64,000 nt of DNA from Flabesymbios commensalis (lineage: Eukaryota > Annelida > Polychaeta > Terebellida > Flabelligeridae): positions 38,078,084 through 38,142,083 of the forward strand of contig OZ024905.1 in assembly GCA_964017125.1 (NCBI GenBank), given 5' to 3'. The translations under genes were made by a program, and so were the position numbers. The notes below the pieces were generated by a model. That model was not told the origin of the DNA and did no database searches. It saw only the letters and a program-made list of their open reading frames with translations. Shown in pieces: positions 12,612-24,071 of the stretch (its first letter is position 1; each line of letters begins with the position of its first letter).

Positions 12612-13345
12612 TTACGAGATTGATCTTATGAAATTGGTGTCTAAATTGAGATGAATTGGACTGTGGTCTGAGAAGTTATCTACATCGTGGGTGACATAGT
12701 AATCATTTATTAAGAAAAACATATTATCTAAAACAATAAAGTCATCTAAAATAGAACGTTTCCCATTACGCATACTTGCGAACGAAAAATCAACTTCAGC
12801 TGTGACATGATTGATGCACATTTTCATGTGCTCGTGACTAAGAAAGTTTTGGATGGATTGAGTATTACGAGACTCTTTACGCGCCAAATAAGTATTAAGG
12901 TCAACACCTATTATAATCATTGTATTATCATATTGTTGTAACACACCACGTATCCCATCAAGTATTCCCCCATACTCACAACAGGATTGATGGGGATCAT
13001 CAGCTGGCATATACACATGAAATATCAATAAATAGTTATCATTACACTCGTAAGAAAATAACATAAACGTTTAGATTGAGTTTGGATAGCTGTTTTTGTC
13101 CCAGCTATGTCTGATTTCCATAATACAGAGCATCCCCCGTATGGGCGTTTTGAACTGTTTAGGCCAAATACCCCTTGACACGCAATACCATTAATTTCAT
13201 TACTAAAAATACGTAATCTTTCTTCAATAAGCCAATGTTCTTGAACAAAAAGAAAGTCACGTGTTTGAACCGATGTACTCCATCCCATAGTGGCAACCAA
13301 GTGCTGCTGACCACCAGTTACTGCTGCTAACATTCGAGGCTGCAT
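12612..13345 (-). pseudogene. LINE A endonuclease domain (frameshifted)
   Basis: Two overlapping minus-strand frames (13025-13345 and 12612-13064) together cover an APE-like endonuclease, with a frameshift near 13040. Visible motifs are QEHWL (the metal-binding Glu block), VYMPADD, GVDLN (the GxDxN block) and SDHSPI (the terminal catalytic SDH motif). In the family this domain nicks target DNA to prime reverse transcription. Confidence 0.8.
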
Positions 13346-13448
13346 GTTGTTGATAATTCTGTGACATACGTTCTATCTCTGCTAATATACGTGGCTGTTG
13401 AGATTCGGCATGGGATAAGATAGTTGATGATGCAGGCTTGGGTGGTTT

Positions 13449-13588
13449 CAGGGCCGTATCCAGACTAAGACAGAGGGGGGGGGGTTACAGGTCGATCATC
13501 CGCTAATAGGGGGAATTTTGAAAAACAAGGCATTTTGGGTATATTCAGGGGGGTTACAGACACCCCCCCCCCCCTGGATACGGCCCTG
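13449..13588. mobile_element. 140-bp miniature inverted-repeat transposon (hAT-like) nested in LINE A
   Basis: The ends are perfect 15-bp inverted repeats: CAGGGCCGTATCCAG at 13449-13463 and CTGGATACGGCCCTG at 13574-13588. The interior has a G10 tract (13475-13484) and a C12 tract (13563-13574) near the two ends. CAGGG termini fit non-autonomous hAT elements. The flanking octamers GGTGGTTT and GGTTTTTG match at only 5 of 8 positions, so the target-site duplication is weak. It carries no coding capacity. Confidence 0.8.
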
Positions 13589-13813
13589 GGTTTTTGTTTG
13601 GATGTATTGTGCGGTATCACAGATGCTACTGATATTAGTTGCTGATGCGGACATGTATTGCGTGGATAAGCAGCTGCTTGTGAAGTATGTGGCTGAAATC
13701 TACTTGGTGCATCTGATGTTGCTGATCCATGCATTAATGCATTGAGTATTGACGATTTGATTTATCTGGCTTATTAGACAATTTTTTATCATGTAGTCGT
13801 AGTGAAATGGACA

Positions 13814-14239
13814 CTACTTCTTGTAAATTAAGCCTGACATCCTTTGTTCTAATCTATTCAGTCTATCTAATAGAGAAATGTTATTAAGCTCTTCTGGGTG
13901 TGATCTGGGTATCTGGCTCAGACTGTATGCATCAATGACAACACATGGCATCTTACTGCCGGCATCTAGTTCGTTGATTGCACACAGTATATCATAGAGG
14001 TGTGCCTCCTCACCAGGACGCGTGTTAGAGGACTTGAGACGAGGTTTTTCTCCAATTATTTCCCAGTCGCGGGCAGTTGGGATTTTACGCGTGTCATCAT
14101 TATTTAGATGTGGAAAGTGAATATATAAACAATTTCGGCATAGCATGAGATCTCCTTGTGTTAACTCTACACTGCTGTCACACACACTACGTGAACACGG
14201 TCCATTGGGCGGGCCTACACCCCTTGGCATATTGACCAC
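13814..14239 (-). pseudogene. LINE A ORF1-like protein
   Basis: An open frame of 141 residues. It has a Cys cluster near the N-terminus (C at about residues 15, 20, 34 and 37, in the context LMLCRNC) followed by YIHFPH, which suggests a short zinc-finger or PHD-like motif as found in ORF1 of CR1-group LINEs. A Leu-rich, potentially coiled-coil segment (SLLDRLNRLEQRM) closes it. It lies directly upstream of the endonuclease on the same strand. The original C-terminal half appears to have been disrupted by the insertion at 13449-13588. Confidence 0.5.
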
Positions 14240-16035
14240 TGTTGATTGGCAAACGTGTACACAGCCTTCTGATCAACAAACTAGTGAGCTATAATACAAG
14301 TCACATAAATTTGCATTCTGCCCTCAGAGAGCGGGGGTTTACCTGAGCGATATCTATGTGTGGAGAATGGTAAAATTTTATCTCCATAAACTTACAAATA
14401 TCATTGTCCTTACATCATGTGTGTAGCATATCAGATGTGATATTTGACATCAAACTGTATTATATTGCATTTTAGAGCATATCGATAAAGAATATCGTGA
14501 GAGCGTTCGATGTGGGATTATCAGGATGGTAGGGTGTACAGTCGCCATATTGTCTCGGACTGTGTGCACCTACTCCCAATCCTGCTAGTCAAACTCTATA
14601 ACCAGCCTGGGCAGCGGTTAGCAAATAAACATCATTGTAATTCATTGTTTCTCCTTCCTTGGTTTATTGGTTCAATTCAACATATACAATTTCGCTGCAC
14701 ACACTCTCGGATAGAGGAGATGCCCTTAGCCTCGTGCTAGTTCTGAAGGGAGCATGACGGCACATCCGTCCGCTGTGCAGTCTAGATTACAAGGGGTTAA
14801 AAGGGCGCGGAAAATGAGCGTCGGTGAGTCCGACGGGAGGAAAGAACTCGTCAGTTCCCAATCCCGTCAAGCCTCACCGGCGGAAAGGAAACCGGTCGCT
14901 GGCCCCATATTACCCTTGGGCTACGTGACATCGTATAATCACAAACTTGAATTTGTGGGCAAAGCGGTAGGTTTAGATCTGCGAAGGGCGGTTATTCGGC
15001 AAACCTATCCGAGCAGTGCAAAATCCGACAATAGTCATATAAAACAATTCAACATTATTTGAATTAGCTGGGTGAAAATACAGGGTGGGTGGGTGGCAAA
15101 CATCATTGGTGCAGTATTATTGAAATTGTTAAAGTCCAATTATTTCCCAACCTCTTAGCCAATGTCCTGATCATGCTGCCACGTGGACGTGTGTCGTCCA
15201 ACCCTATTGTTGTTTAATTAATCGTTTTTTGAATAAATCGCTTACTTGAATTACATGTTATATAATGTAATTATTACATAAAAAATATCACTTATTAAAA
15301 GTACATTACATCGAATCGAGCAGGTGTGTGGATAGTGCGTCCAACACATGCTAAATATGCACTTGATCACCGAATGTGCGGTGACAAAACAGACCTGTGC
15401 ATATAATCGGCAGAGATTCAAATCACGGAAATAAGTAAACCGGAATTACAGTCAATAAATTTCACCAATATCGGGTGTGGATGACCATTAATATGAAGAA
15501 AATGCAGAGTAATGTTCGGCGAGCCTAGTACAGTTAGGTACAATTAAAATTACTGATTTCTTTAAAGTGTCAGTAGAAATTATTGATTAAGTACTGCGTC
15601 ACAAAAGTTCGGATGATATCAATATTGAGTTGGTGCTGGAACAATTGTCAGAAAGTATGCGTTGCGACAACATTTGATGACGTAACATTTGGTAGCCTCT
15701 TGTAAGGACTGATCACACGTCTAATTAGTCATTACTAGAACCAAGGCTAAAAAATATCTTTATAAATCTTATGCGGTAACAATTGATAGTAGCCTACGTT
15801 TATTCAGATTTATCGACAATAAAAAAAAGCATAATAACCCTTGTACGTTATGCTCAAGTTAACAAATTAGAATTTTCTCCTACTTGATTTTCAAATCTTG
15901 TTGATGAAAGAATGAATATTATAGTGACTGGTGGTTAAAGGGTTTAAAATAACATGTAATACTACTGTAAACATATACTTATTCAAATTATTCTTAATAA
16001 GGTTTTTTGTTACAGTTTAATTCCGACCACTTGGT
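14240..16035. other. Non-coding stretch between LINE A and LINE B
   Basis: It probably starts with the LINE A 5' untranslated region. A plus-strand open frame of 102 codons at 14754-15062 is locally more GC-rich than its surroundings but matches nothing I recognise. The block before it (about 14512-14700) has a TGTGGGATTATC start and an AAATAAAC phrase, weakly LTR-like. The remainder is AT-rich and featureless. Confidence 0.4.
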
Positions 16036-16612
16036 ACCAAGTTCAAGTTCAAGTGTTCATTCGGCCTCACATGGAGGAATACAAGAAAATAACAGTGGAT
16101 GTATTACATAGAACATACAATATAACACTTATTAATGTATACATTATTACACAATCAATTACATTTTTTTTCATTTCACACTTTCTAAAATAATCTTAAT
16201 AAAATTCCTCAAATTACGTAATTTTGTTTTATCAATCATTATGTTTTTTTAATTTGGGTGCCGAAGGGAGTATATGACAATACTTTGGTAGGTATGTGCG
16301 TCTCTGATCAGCAAAAAATGGACAGTTAAATATATAATGAAATTCATCACCAATTTCTGACCGCGTATATTTAGCGCATACTCTTTCAGATCTTGGGATG
16401 TTTTCATAAATGATACAGATAATTTGTGATTTCTGCAGCTAAAACGACTAAAAACGGTTCTTAATTACATTGTTAGAAAAGTAAGGTAACATTCTGAAGA
16501 TTTATCCGACTTATACATAACGATAATTTATACATTTTGCATTTAATGCTACATCATCTGTCCAAGTCCGAAGGTATTGATCCTTAAGTCTAGTTTTGAA
16601 AACTTCTTTAAA

Positions 16613-17639
16613 CTATTCAAGTGTACGGGGTATCCTTTGATCGCGCCAAACATATCCAAATCCAGCAGATAATAAAGTAGATTTGACAAAACATGGCCAA
16701 GGTGAATTATAAATACCTACATTATACATTTTATACAATAAATTATACATTTTGACCGACAGTTTTGAAACCGAGCCTGATATAATACGTGCCCAAAATA
16801 AAATACATCTTGATGTGCATTCAATATTCAATGGATAACGGCCCAATTCGCCGTATACCTTCGAAGATGTGGTGTTTTTATTAACATTTAATATATATTT
16901 ACAGTACGACTGCATGACATCTAATGACATTTGAAGCTCTGTTGGTGACTCTGCAAGAATAACTGTGTCGTCCGCATATAAAATAATGTACATTTTAATA
17001 TATTCGTACAGATCATTATCATTTTCTGTCAGCTCGGAAATATATGTTAAGCTACTGTATCTTAAACTAAGGAAACTTTCTAGATCAGATAATCGAGAAT
17101 AACAAAAGCGATAAATTATTGCTTTGCCTGACCCTGATCTCTGACTTAAATACTTTTGACAATTTACCGTTCATTTTTACATAACATTTGGCATTTGAGT
17201 ACAGGTTTATTACATTTAGTATTTGGCCATTTAATTTCAAATATAACATGTTTGTCCATAGACTGACTCGGGAAACATTGTCAAAAGTTTTTAGGTAATT
17301 TATAAAACAACAATATATACGTTTCCGTTTATTCAGATATAAATCAATGAGTGTTTTGAGGACAAAAACGTGATCAATGTTAGAATGTCCTTTTCTAAAT
17401 CCACCTTGCTCGGAACCAATTAGGCCATAGCCATCAATAAATATGCCTAACCTTCGATTTATGACTGAAATAAATAATTTACCAAAACAACAAACAATTG
17501 AAATAACCCTGTAGTTATCAGGGTTACATATGTCGCCTTTGTTTTTGTACAAAGGTATAATATTACTGATACACCACTCTTCTGAAATTATTCCCGTTAG
17601 TAATACCAAGTTAAAAAGTTTTGTGAACACATGAATCAT
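16613..17639 (-). pseudogene. LINE B reverse transcriptase
   Basis: The segment at 17085-17639 contains IPLYKNKGD, DNYRVISIVCCFGKLF and GSEQGGFRKGHS. It also has FINYLKTFD (motif A, with Asn in place of the catalytic Asp) and VRQSNNLSLLLFS (relatives read VRQGENLSPLLFS). The segment at 16613-16993 contains an intact YADDTV (motif C) and part of the thumb. The two segments are in different contexts, with a break near 17000-17085. Confidence 0.8.
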
Positions 17640-17671
17640 ATAATCACAGGACGATTTTAATTTTAAATTCG

Positions 17672-17715
17672 TTCAATACTTGATCATTGCATGTTCAATA
17701 CTTGATCATTGCATG
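17672..17715. repeat. 22-bp tandem duplication in LINE B
   Basis: TTCAATACTTGATCATTGCA with the following TG occurs twice in a row. It is a small slip-type duplication private to this copy. Confidence 0.8.
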
Positions 17716-18266
17716 TTTTATTTTTTCAATTTTTGAATAGATTTTTCAACTTCATCTGATTCTAAAGGTTTGTTTAATTCTACATTTAAATTGTCAATAT
17801 TTGTCTTATCAGTTACCTCTCCATCGTCGCTTTTATTGTCATTAGTATTATTTTTTCTAGTGTTCAACAAATAATCTGCATTGCCTTTTTACCTCTTTCC
17901 TAGTGTGATCGTCAGCTGATTTATTTATAATCTGCCAATACACTTTTCAGATTTCGTATTTTATCTTTTTGATATTTATTAAAGCTTTATCTAATGATGC
18001 TTCGTATGATCTACTACTAGCTGTCATGTCTGTTTTGGCTTCTTGAGTTTTCTTATACTATTGTAAATAGTCTAGTTCTTGTAAAACGTTTCCTATGTTT
18101 TTCACTATCAGAGTCATACCATGGCTTATGATCAAGTGTTCGAGCTCTTTTTTTTATTAGCTCCCCTGTTATTTATTAATTCTAAAGTATCCGCTCTCTC
18201 TACTAAAATGCTACAAAATACTTTGTGCGATTGTATTAATAGAAACATATATTCTGTTTCTGATTT

Positions 18267-19140
18267 CTAAGTAGGTTCAATCGGTGCAAATTTATATACT
18301 GCATCATCTATTAAATCATCCTCGGCTTCACTATTAACATTATTATATTTCACGTTGTAAGCTAAAGTACATATAACAGGACTATGAATATCTGACAGCA
18401 TAGGTTTGAAATTATCAACTATAAACATTCTCACTATGGGAAATAAATCATGAGATATAACAATATAATCAACCAAAATAGTCCCATTACATGTAGTTTT
18501 ACCAATATTACAATTTTTTCCGCAACGTCTATTTGTATAGCCCCATATCTTTACAGAAGTCAACAAATCGACAACCGTTATTGTATATCATCACCACTAG
18601 ACCTGTCTAGGCTTATGCTACATAAACTCAGGGCCTGTGCATGAATCAACAATTCATTTTCAAAATTATCACGGCTGTCCATATATGTTTCAGTGAGTAA
18701 ATTATCAGACATTTTAGCTGTCCTGTTATTAAAGTGACCCATAAGACAAATTTGACCATTTTCAACATTCCCTTTCAGATATATTAAATTATTTTCTAAA
18801 TCACCAAACAAATTTATGCTGGAATATGGGCTATTTTCGGTGAGGATATAGACCACCCCCAATAAAATATTATCTTTCTTAGAACAGAATTGTACCCATA
18901 ATATATCTAAGGTATCTGCCATATTACAATCGCTGTTTTCAACCTTAATGATTTTCTTCCTGTTTTTGGTTATTATACTTATCCGGATATGTCTCAATGA
19001 TCGTAGCAGTCTAATTTTGTCTCTACCAGTCCAATTATGTCAAAATTAGCTATATAGTTTTCAAAGTCACTTGATAGCAGCTTGGATTTTAATCAACACA
19101 CATTTATTAGGAGACATTTGATGTTGTCAAATTGTTTTGT
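18267..19140 (-). pseudogene. LINE B endonuclease domain
   Basis: Blocks run in order on the minus strand: LLINVC-x-LKSKLL, FDIIGLVETKLD, VQFCSKKDNILLGVVYI, then GHFNNRT (the GDFN motif with the Asp changed to His), and finally WGYTNRRCG and LSDIHSPV (the SDH-type motif). Loss of the metal-binding Asp and frame changes at about 18570 and 19000 make it inactive. Confidence 0.75.
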
Positions 19141-19170
19141 CACTGGTAGCGTCTCAGTGTTTTGCTAGCT

Positions 19171-19650
19171 CTGCTTGAAGTTAGGTGGTGTAACTCTGTC
19201 AGTGCTACATATTCTTGGTTTCTTTTGAGTTCTTGGCTCAGATTGTTTGAGCTTTTCGTCTTCGCTAACCAGACGTCACTGTAGACAGGCCCAATCACCA
19301 TTATGTAACTGCATGAACATCGCTAGCTTGTCTACCGGCCTAATCTATTCGACCCTATCATTCTGCAGTCCTTACCAATGATCGCGATGAATTAACGCCA
19401 ACGAACTTACTCTATATTATTCGGCATTTTATCTCAATCGTGTAGGGTAGCAAATTCGCATCTCACTTCCATTAGACTAGAGCAAAATTCAACTATCCAT
19501 AGAGTAATAAAATATGCATCATAAGTAGTTAAAATACAGTTAAACAATACGATAAGATTGTTGTGTATGTTTAAATTTCCCGCATCAAAACCAGAGATGC
19601 AATAGCTACTGCATAATAGCAAAAAACCCTGGAAAGCGTAGAAACCTACA
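19171..19650. other. Non-coding spacer, nothing recognised
   Basis: It lies between the LINE B 5' end and the direct repeat at 19651. Only short open frames without similarity are present. Confidence 0.4.
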
Positions 19651-19930
19651 TATCGTATCCCCAACCCCTTTGACAGGAAATAAATTATTCAGGATACTGA
19701 TATATGGATAGAAAATGGCTTCCTGCCAAGTTCTATTACCTTTACCATATTTGTCAATAAAAAATGCGTAGGAAAATAGCCACCTCCTAAGTTCGCTCGC
19801 ATTGTATATGTATCGTATTCCCAACACCTTTTGAAAGGAAGTAAATTATTCGGCGCACTGATATATGGCTAGAAAGTGGCCACCTGCCAAATTTTACCAT
19901 ATTTACCGTACATTTCCAATAAAAAATTGG
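19651..19930 (+). repeat. Diverged direct duplication, about 160-bp period, two copies
   Basis: TATCGTATCCCCAAC at 19651 and TATCGTATTCCCAAC at 19811 open two similar blocks. Both contain GGAA(A/G)TAAATTATTC, ACTGATATATGG(A/C)TAGAAA and CAATAAAAAAT. The copies differ at many positions, so the duplication is old. Function unknown. Confidence 0.7.
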
Positions 19931-20290
19931 TAATAATAAAACTAATATCATTCAAAATGCTATAAGGGAATAATTTGTGCCCTTTTTTGGATGTATTGAC
20001 GATTACAATGAGGCAAAGGTGGATAATAATATTTTATAATAATAATAATATTTTTTATTTATAGAGGGTGACCCATTGAGCTTTCGCTCATCTGCCATGG
20101 GGCCCTGTGAAAAAAATCAAATATACACAATGTAGACATAATAATGGATACATACATGAATATGAACATAACATAATTACAGAACAATGACAATTTAAAC
20201 TTAAAAGCTAGAATGTTATAAACATGTTGAAAATGTGACAATTCATATTGATGGAGACATACCTAAATATTATAGCTGTTAACATAATGT

Positions 20291-21451
20291 TCATCCAGTA
20301 GTACATAACAAAAAATGCTTAAGCTTAGATTGAAAACTAGATAAGGTGGTACAGTTCCGTATTTCTTTATTTAAATTGTTCCACAATTTAGGACCAATAA
20401 GCGATAAACTTCTGGTGTGTTGTCCTGGTACATCTAATTGGCCAGTCCCAGAAGATCTCAACAAATATGTATGATCATTGGATTTGAGGCGAAACATGTT
20501 GTGTAAGTAAGTGGGAACAATAGCATTATTACATTTAAAAACTAGACTAAGCAGGTGAAATTTAACGATTTCTGGAAAGGGAACCCATTTTAGCTCACTG
20601 AATAATAATTTACTTCGAATTGAATAGTCAGCATCGAGGATCAATCGAGCGGCTCTTTTTTGAAGTTTTACAACTATATTTATGTTTTCTTGGGATGTTC
20701 TCCCCCATATACTACAACAGTACTCCAAATACGGTTTTATATAATAGTTAAAAAACATAATTCTACTTTGGGTTGGCAAGAAGGGTCGTATACGTTTGAG
20801 AAGAAATAATTTATAAGCCACTGTCTTTTTTACTTTTGTTACCTGTAAATTCCATGTCAACGATTCATCAATGTGAATACCAAGTAATTTGCTATGAGAG
20901 ACTTGTTCAATCGGGATATCATTAATAATTATTTTAATTTGTTTATCAGAATCAGTTATTATATTTATTCTTTGTTTTGAACCAACTAATGCTACTTTGG
21001 TTTTGATAATACTCAATTGCATTTTGTTATCTACACACAACTTGTTTCCAGATGTAGCTACATTTTGAAGTTTTTGTGTGATAATTTGAGTACTTTTACT
21101 ACTGTGATGTGTTGTAGCATCATCAGCAAAAAGAGATATATCCTCCAAATCTGGGTACCAATACATGTCATTTATGAAAACTATGAAAAATAATGGCCCA
21201 AGAATTGAACCTTGTGGAACGCCGCATTTGTTTTCTAAAAGATTTGATATTTGCCCATTTATGTCAACTCTTTGAGTACGTTCAGATAAATAAGATGTGA
21301 ACCAAGTGAGAGCATTTTCGCTGCATCGATAATTTTTTAGTTTGCCGAGCAAAAGGGAATGATCTACTAAATCAAAAGCTTCGCATAAATCTATCATTAA
21401 AACTCCTGTTAGTTCACCTTTATGCATAGCACTAAGCCATTCTTCAGTCAT
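20291..21451 (-). pseudogene. LINE C reverse transcriptase, second half, and C-terminal region
   Basis: An open frame of 386 codons that starts inside the RT (TEEWLSAMHKGELTGVLMID). Motif A is MIDLCEAFDLVDH, motif B is GVPQGSILGPL and motif C is LFADDAT, so the catalytic aspartates look intact. The thumb block HSKLLGIHIDESLTW and the LINE-type C-terminus (YLEYCCSIWG, LQKRAARLILDADY) follow. It is not a real start: the ATG at 21451 is internal to the original ORF2. Confidence 0.85.
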
Positions 21452-21878
21452 AAGCGTTAGTTCTGTTTGGCAAGAGTGTTGTGTACGAAAACCTGACTGT
21501 TTGGGATTTAATAAATTGTTTATGCAAAGGGATAACTCTAGCTGTTTTCCAAGTATTAGGAAATCTATCTTCTCTTATACTTAAATTACAAAGTTTAACT
21601 ATGCTGTCGGTAATATACGGAGCAAACAACTTTAAAAATCTTGCACTAATTTCATCAAAGCCAGTAGCTTTAGAAGTTTTTATTTTGCAGAGGTATTTGT
21701 ATACAAAACGATGAGAAACATATGGAATTTTATAAAAATTTCCCGGTGAGCTGTTTTTGTCCACAAAATTTGGGAACTTTTCACAGTCTGTAAGAGCTAT
21801 ATTATTAGTATTAAGTGTATCTATAAATGAAGTAAAATGTTGATTAAAAACAATGCTTATGTTTTTTTTTACATTCAA
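21444..21878 (-). pseudogene. LINE C reverse transcriptase, first half
   Basis: Contains FYKIPYVSHRFVYKYLCKIK, TSKATGFDEISARFLKLFAP and WKTARVIPLHK, the standard entry to CR1/L2 RTs. The block that should follow (NYRPIS...) is missing. VIPLHK is joined almost directly to sequence which in the neighbouring frame reads NNLLNPKQSGFR, so roughly 90-110 bp have been deleted with a frame change. Confidence 0.8.
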
Positions 21879-22179
21879 TTATATTTTTCATCAATTTTTA
21901 ATTTTTGTATAGATTTATGGCGATTATTTTTCGATCCTAGATCTTGAAATATTTTTGTTAAGATTTTGGGGTCATTCTTATTTGTCTCTATTAAATTTAT
22001 GTAATAATTTGTCTTTGCTTCTTTTATTTTCTTTTTACATTCATTTCTCAATTTCTAGTAAGCATCATACAATTTTCTCGACTTACACAAATCCCTTTGT
22101 TTCATAAGTTTTCGAATTTCAGTGTTTAACCATACTGGTGATATGCGAATGTATTTATGAAGCCTGCTACACTGAGTGA

Positions 22180-23060
22180 ATTTTGAAATGTGCAATGAAA
22201 AAAGAAACGTGGAATGGCTTTGCCATACCGGAAAAACAAACAGAGCCTGAGGACCCGCATTTTAAAGTCTTGAAATAAAATACTTTGAAATTATCTCCAT
22301 TAGGCAAATCCCCTGACTGTTTGTTCAATTCTAATCCTGCTAATGTCACAGGTCGGGTGCTAAGCATTATGCTTGAAATTTCTTATTGTTTCAACAATGA
22401 AAAAATACCCTTTCCTTTTTGAAAGACACATCACTATATTTAATCACTTTCATCACACTTGAAGGAGTATTATTACGAGTAGTGATATCAGCCCTTCTCA
22501 ATAACTCCAAAAAAAGGCAAGTGAAAACATAGCTTGCAAAAGCCTCTGTAAAAAAGTAAATCAACAGCTTAAGTAAAAACGGCGGGTACGTGCTAGATGC
22601 ACTGGCACTGTTGTAGCCTACTTGTGCGATCCAACCAGTTTTATCTTTGTCTCTGGAAAACGCCACCTGGTACTACCACTGAACATGCATAGATAAGACT
22701 CTGCCGAACCAACAAAAATAAATCGTGAAGTATATATATGTGTCTAACCTGACACCTTAAAGTGATACAACAATAGCCATTTAATTGCCTTACTAAATTT
22801 CCTAAATATTTGACAAGATGTACTACATCAAATAAACAGGATGTTATCGTAGCCCATTTTGTCATCAAACATAAACCAAGCAAAATGATTTTCGTCAAGA
22901 CACATTATGCAAAAAGCCATAAGCGTTTCGCAACAAGAGAACCTTTACCAAACCTCTGTAGCAATGCTCCAACGTGATCAATACATTCATATGTCTTATG
23001 TAAATTAACTGCATTTCCTTTGGGATGTGACAAAGCATCAATAATTCTGAAAAAAAATAC
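22180..23060 (-). pseudogene. Possible decayed DNA-transposon coding region
   Basis: Minus-strand frames contain LSHPKGNAVNLHKTYECIDHV (about 22930-23040), CLFDVVHLVKYLGN (about 22790-22840) and, in another frame, Cys/Gly-rich stretches. The FDxxHLxKxxxN block recalls P-element/THAP-type transposases, which is the only clue to identity. The frames are broken by several stops. Alternatives are an unrelated decayed gene or chance. Confidence 0.2.
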
Positions 23061-23834
23061 TTTTAGGTAACCCCCCAAAAAATTGAAAAGGGGTGTCTAT
23101 CAAATGGATCAGCTATACGATTCAAACTTAACTCTTTCTATAACTTTTTATCAAACGACGTAATGATGATCATAAATTGAATTGTAGTTCTGAGATTGTT
23201 TGTGTGGACGTCCACTGCTCAATGTCAGCAATCTCTTTTTTGTTTTGCTGATGAATCAGCTTGAAAGTATTTCTTCCTTTCATATCTACAAATTCGGCGA
23301 AAGCATATCTCAGCCATATTGACATAATTATTCAAACTTTACAAACTTCTTTTCAATTTTGAAGGTAACTCCGCCCCCAGCGGGATTAACACATAATTAT
23401 ATGACATACCCGTGTCATGTCCAATTCGACCATTGTATCACTGTCACTGTCATTGCTGGAGGTGGAGTCACGTGTCCGACACATTTTTGGATGATGTAAT
23501 AGGTTGCCTTTCTATACTGTTTTTGGCAGGCTGCAGTCGCCCACTGTTCTCCAGACTCTGCAGCACTGCAGCGACATGTTGCCGGCGAAATCCTTGTCTT
23601 GAGTTGTGAAGGGGAGGGTACGGCCACTTTTTGTCCTCCGTCCGGTAGATTTTCTGACAGCAGAGATAAAAAGAGTCATGTAGTTTCGCAATTGGGGGTG
23701 ATTAGGCAGGCTTACAACCCAAAATCTAACATATTTTATGCGTGAGAATTCTGCTCATTTGAACAGATAGTCTCTTACTTGTAGTTTCTTCAAAACACTC
23801 CACGAAGGACACAGAACAATAATGTTTTGTGTTT
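23061..23834. other. Non-coding stretch, nothing firm
   Basis: The open frames at 23412-23627 on both strands overlap each other and show no domain. The segment from 23400 to 23640 is more GC-rich than its surroundings, but I recognise nothing in it. Confidence 0.35.
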
Positions 23835-23950
23835 ACTGGGTTGAACGCAGCCCAGCAAACACGAGGCGTTGAACCAGTGCTAGTTTGATGTTGGGCCAGC
23901 GTCGCAGATTGTGGGCCAGCATTGGACCAGCATTGGATCAACGTCTTGAA
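23835..23950. repeat. TTGGxCCAxC-core miniature repeat, copy 3
   Basis: Starts near CCCAGCAAACACGAGGCGTTG and contains TGATGTTGGGCCAGCGTC and GTGGGCCAGCATTGG. It ends near GGATCAACGTCTTG, the inverted counterpart of the start (CAAGACGTTG in better copies). Confidence 0.6.
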
Positions 23951-24071
23951 TTCCGATTAATACGTAGTCTCTACTGTCCACAGGAGCCATTTAATAACAT
24001 TAATTACAAAGGTCATTGACACTACATCTACTAGCTATCAACCTTTATGGTTATGCTGCTGGAGGGGAGAC

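Larger units (their letters stand above)
10509..14239 (-). mobile_element. LINE A: APE-type non-LTR retrotransposon, decayed
   Basis: On the minus strand, from high to low coordinates, one sees an ORF1-like protein (13814-14239), an apurinic-type endonuclease (12612-13345), a connector (about 12050-12241), a reverse transcriptase (about 11200-12065) and a C-terminal region (10509-10993). This is the standard ORF1-ORF2 layout of CR1/L2/Jockey-group LINEs; I cannot assign the clade more precisely. ORF2 is split over several frames and contains stops. The RT active site reads YASD rather than YADD (11231-11242), so the copy cannot be active. A miniature transposon (13449-13588) and a C14 tract (11340-11353) interrupt it. 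Confidence 0.85.
16036..19170 (-). mobile_element. LINE B: APE-type non-LTR retrotransposon, decayed
   Basis: On the minus strand this shows an endonuclease (about 18267-19140), a connector (about 17700-18260) and an RT (about 16613-17639). The 3' region ends in a short (TTGAAC)n tail at 16038-16058. It starts near 19170 with LLINVC and FDIIGLVETKLDC, the usual endonuclease opening. It is a different family from LINE A, as judged by its RT (IPLYKNKGD, PDNYRVISIV, GGFRKGHS). It carries several frameshifts and stops, for example TGA near 19090 in the LINVC-x-LKSKLL block, where relatives read Gly. Confidence 0.85.
20023..22175 (-). mobile_element. LINE C: CR1/L2-type non-LTR retrotransposon, 5'-truncated
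   Basis: On the minus strand this contains the connector (PVWLNTEIRKLMKQRD near 22100-22145), the RT (about 20700-21880) and the C-terminal domain. The 3' tail at 20023-20063 is made of TAATA repeats. No endonuclease is seen to the right, so it is 5'-truncated at about 22175, as expected for incomplete reverse transcription. It is the best preserved of the three LINEs: the frame from 20291 to 21451 is open for 386 codons. Breaks seen are a TAG in the connector (22055-22057) and a deletion plus frame change near 21530. Confidence 0.9.

Noticed and set aside
14512-14700. A second solo LTR
   Set aside because: A TGTGGGATT start and an AAATAAA phrase are present, but no clear end, primer site or duplication.
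14754-15062. A 102-codon open frame as a host gene or gag start
   Set aside because: No recognisable domain, no homologous neighbour and no convincing LTR before it; kept only as part of a non-coding stretch.
23412-23627. Overlapping 65-70 codon frames on both strands
   Set aside because: They mirror each other, and there is no domain, start context or splice evidence.
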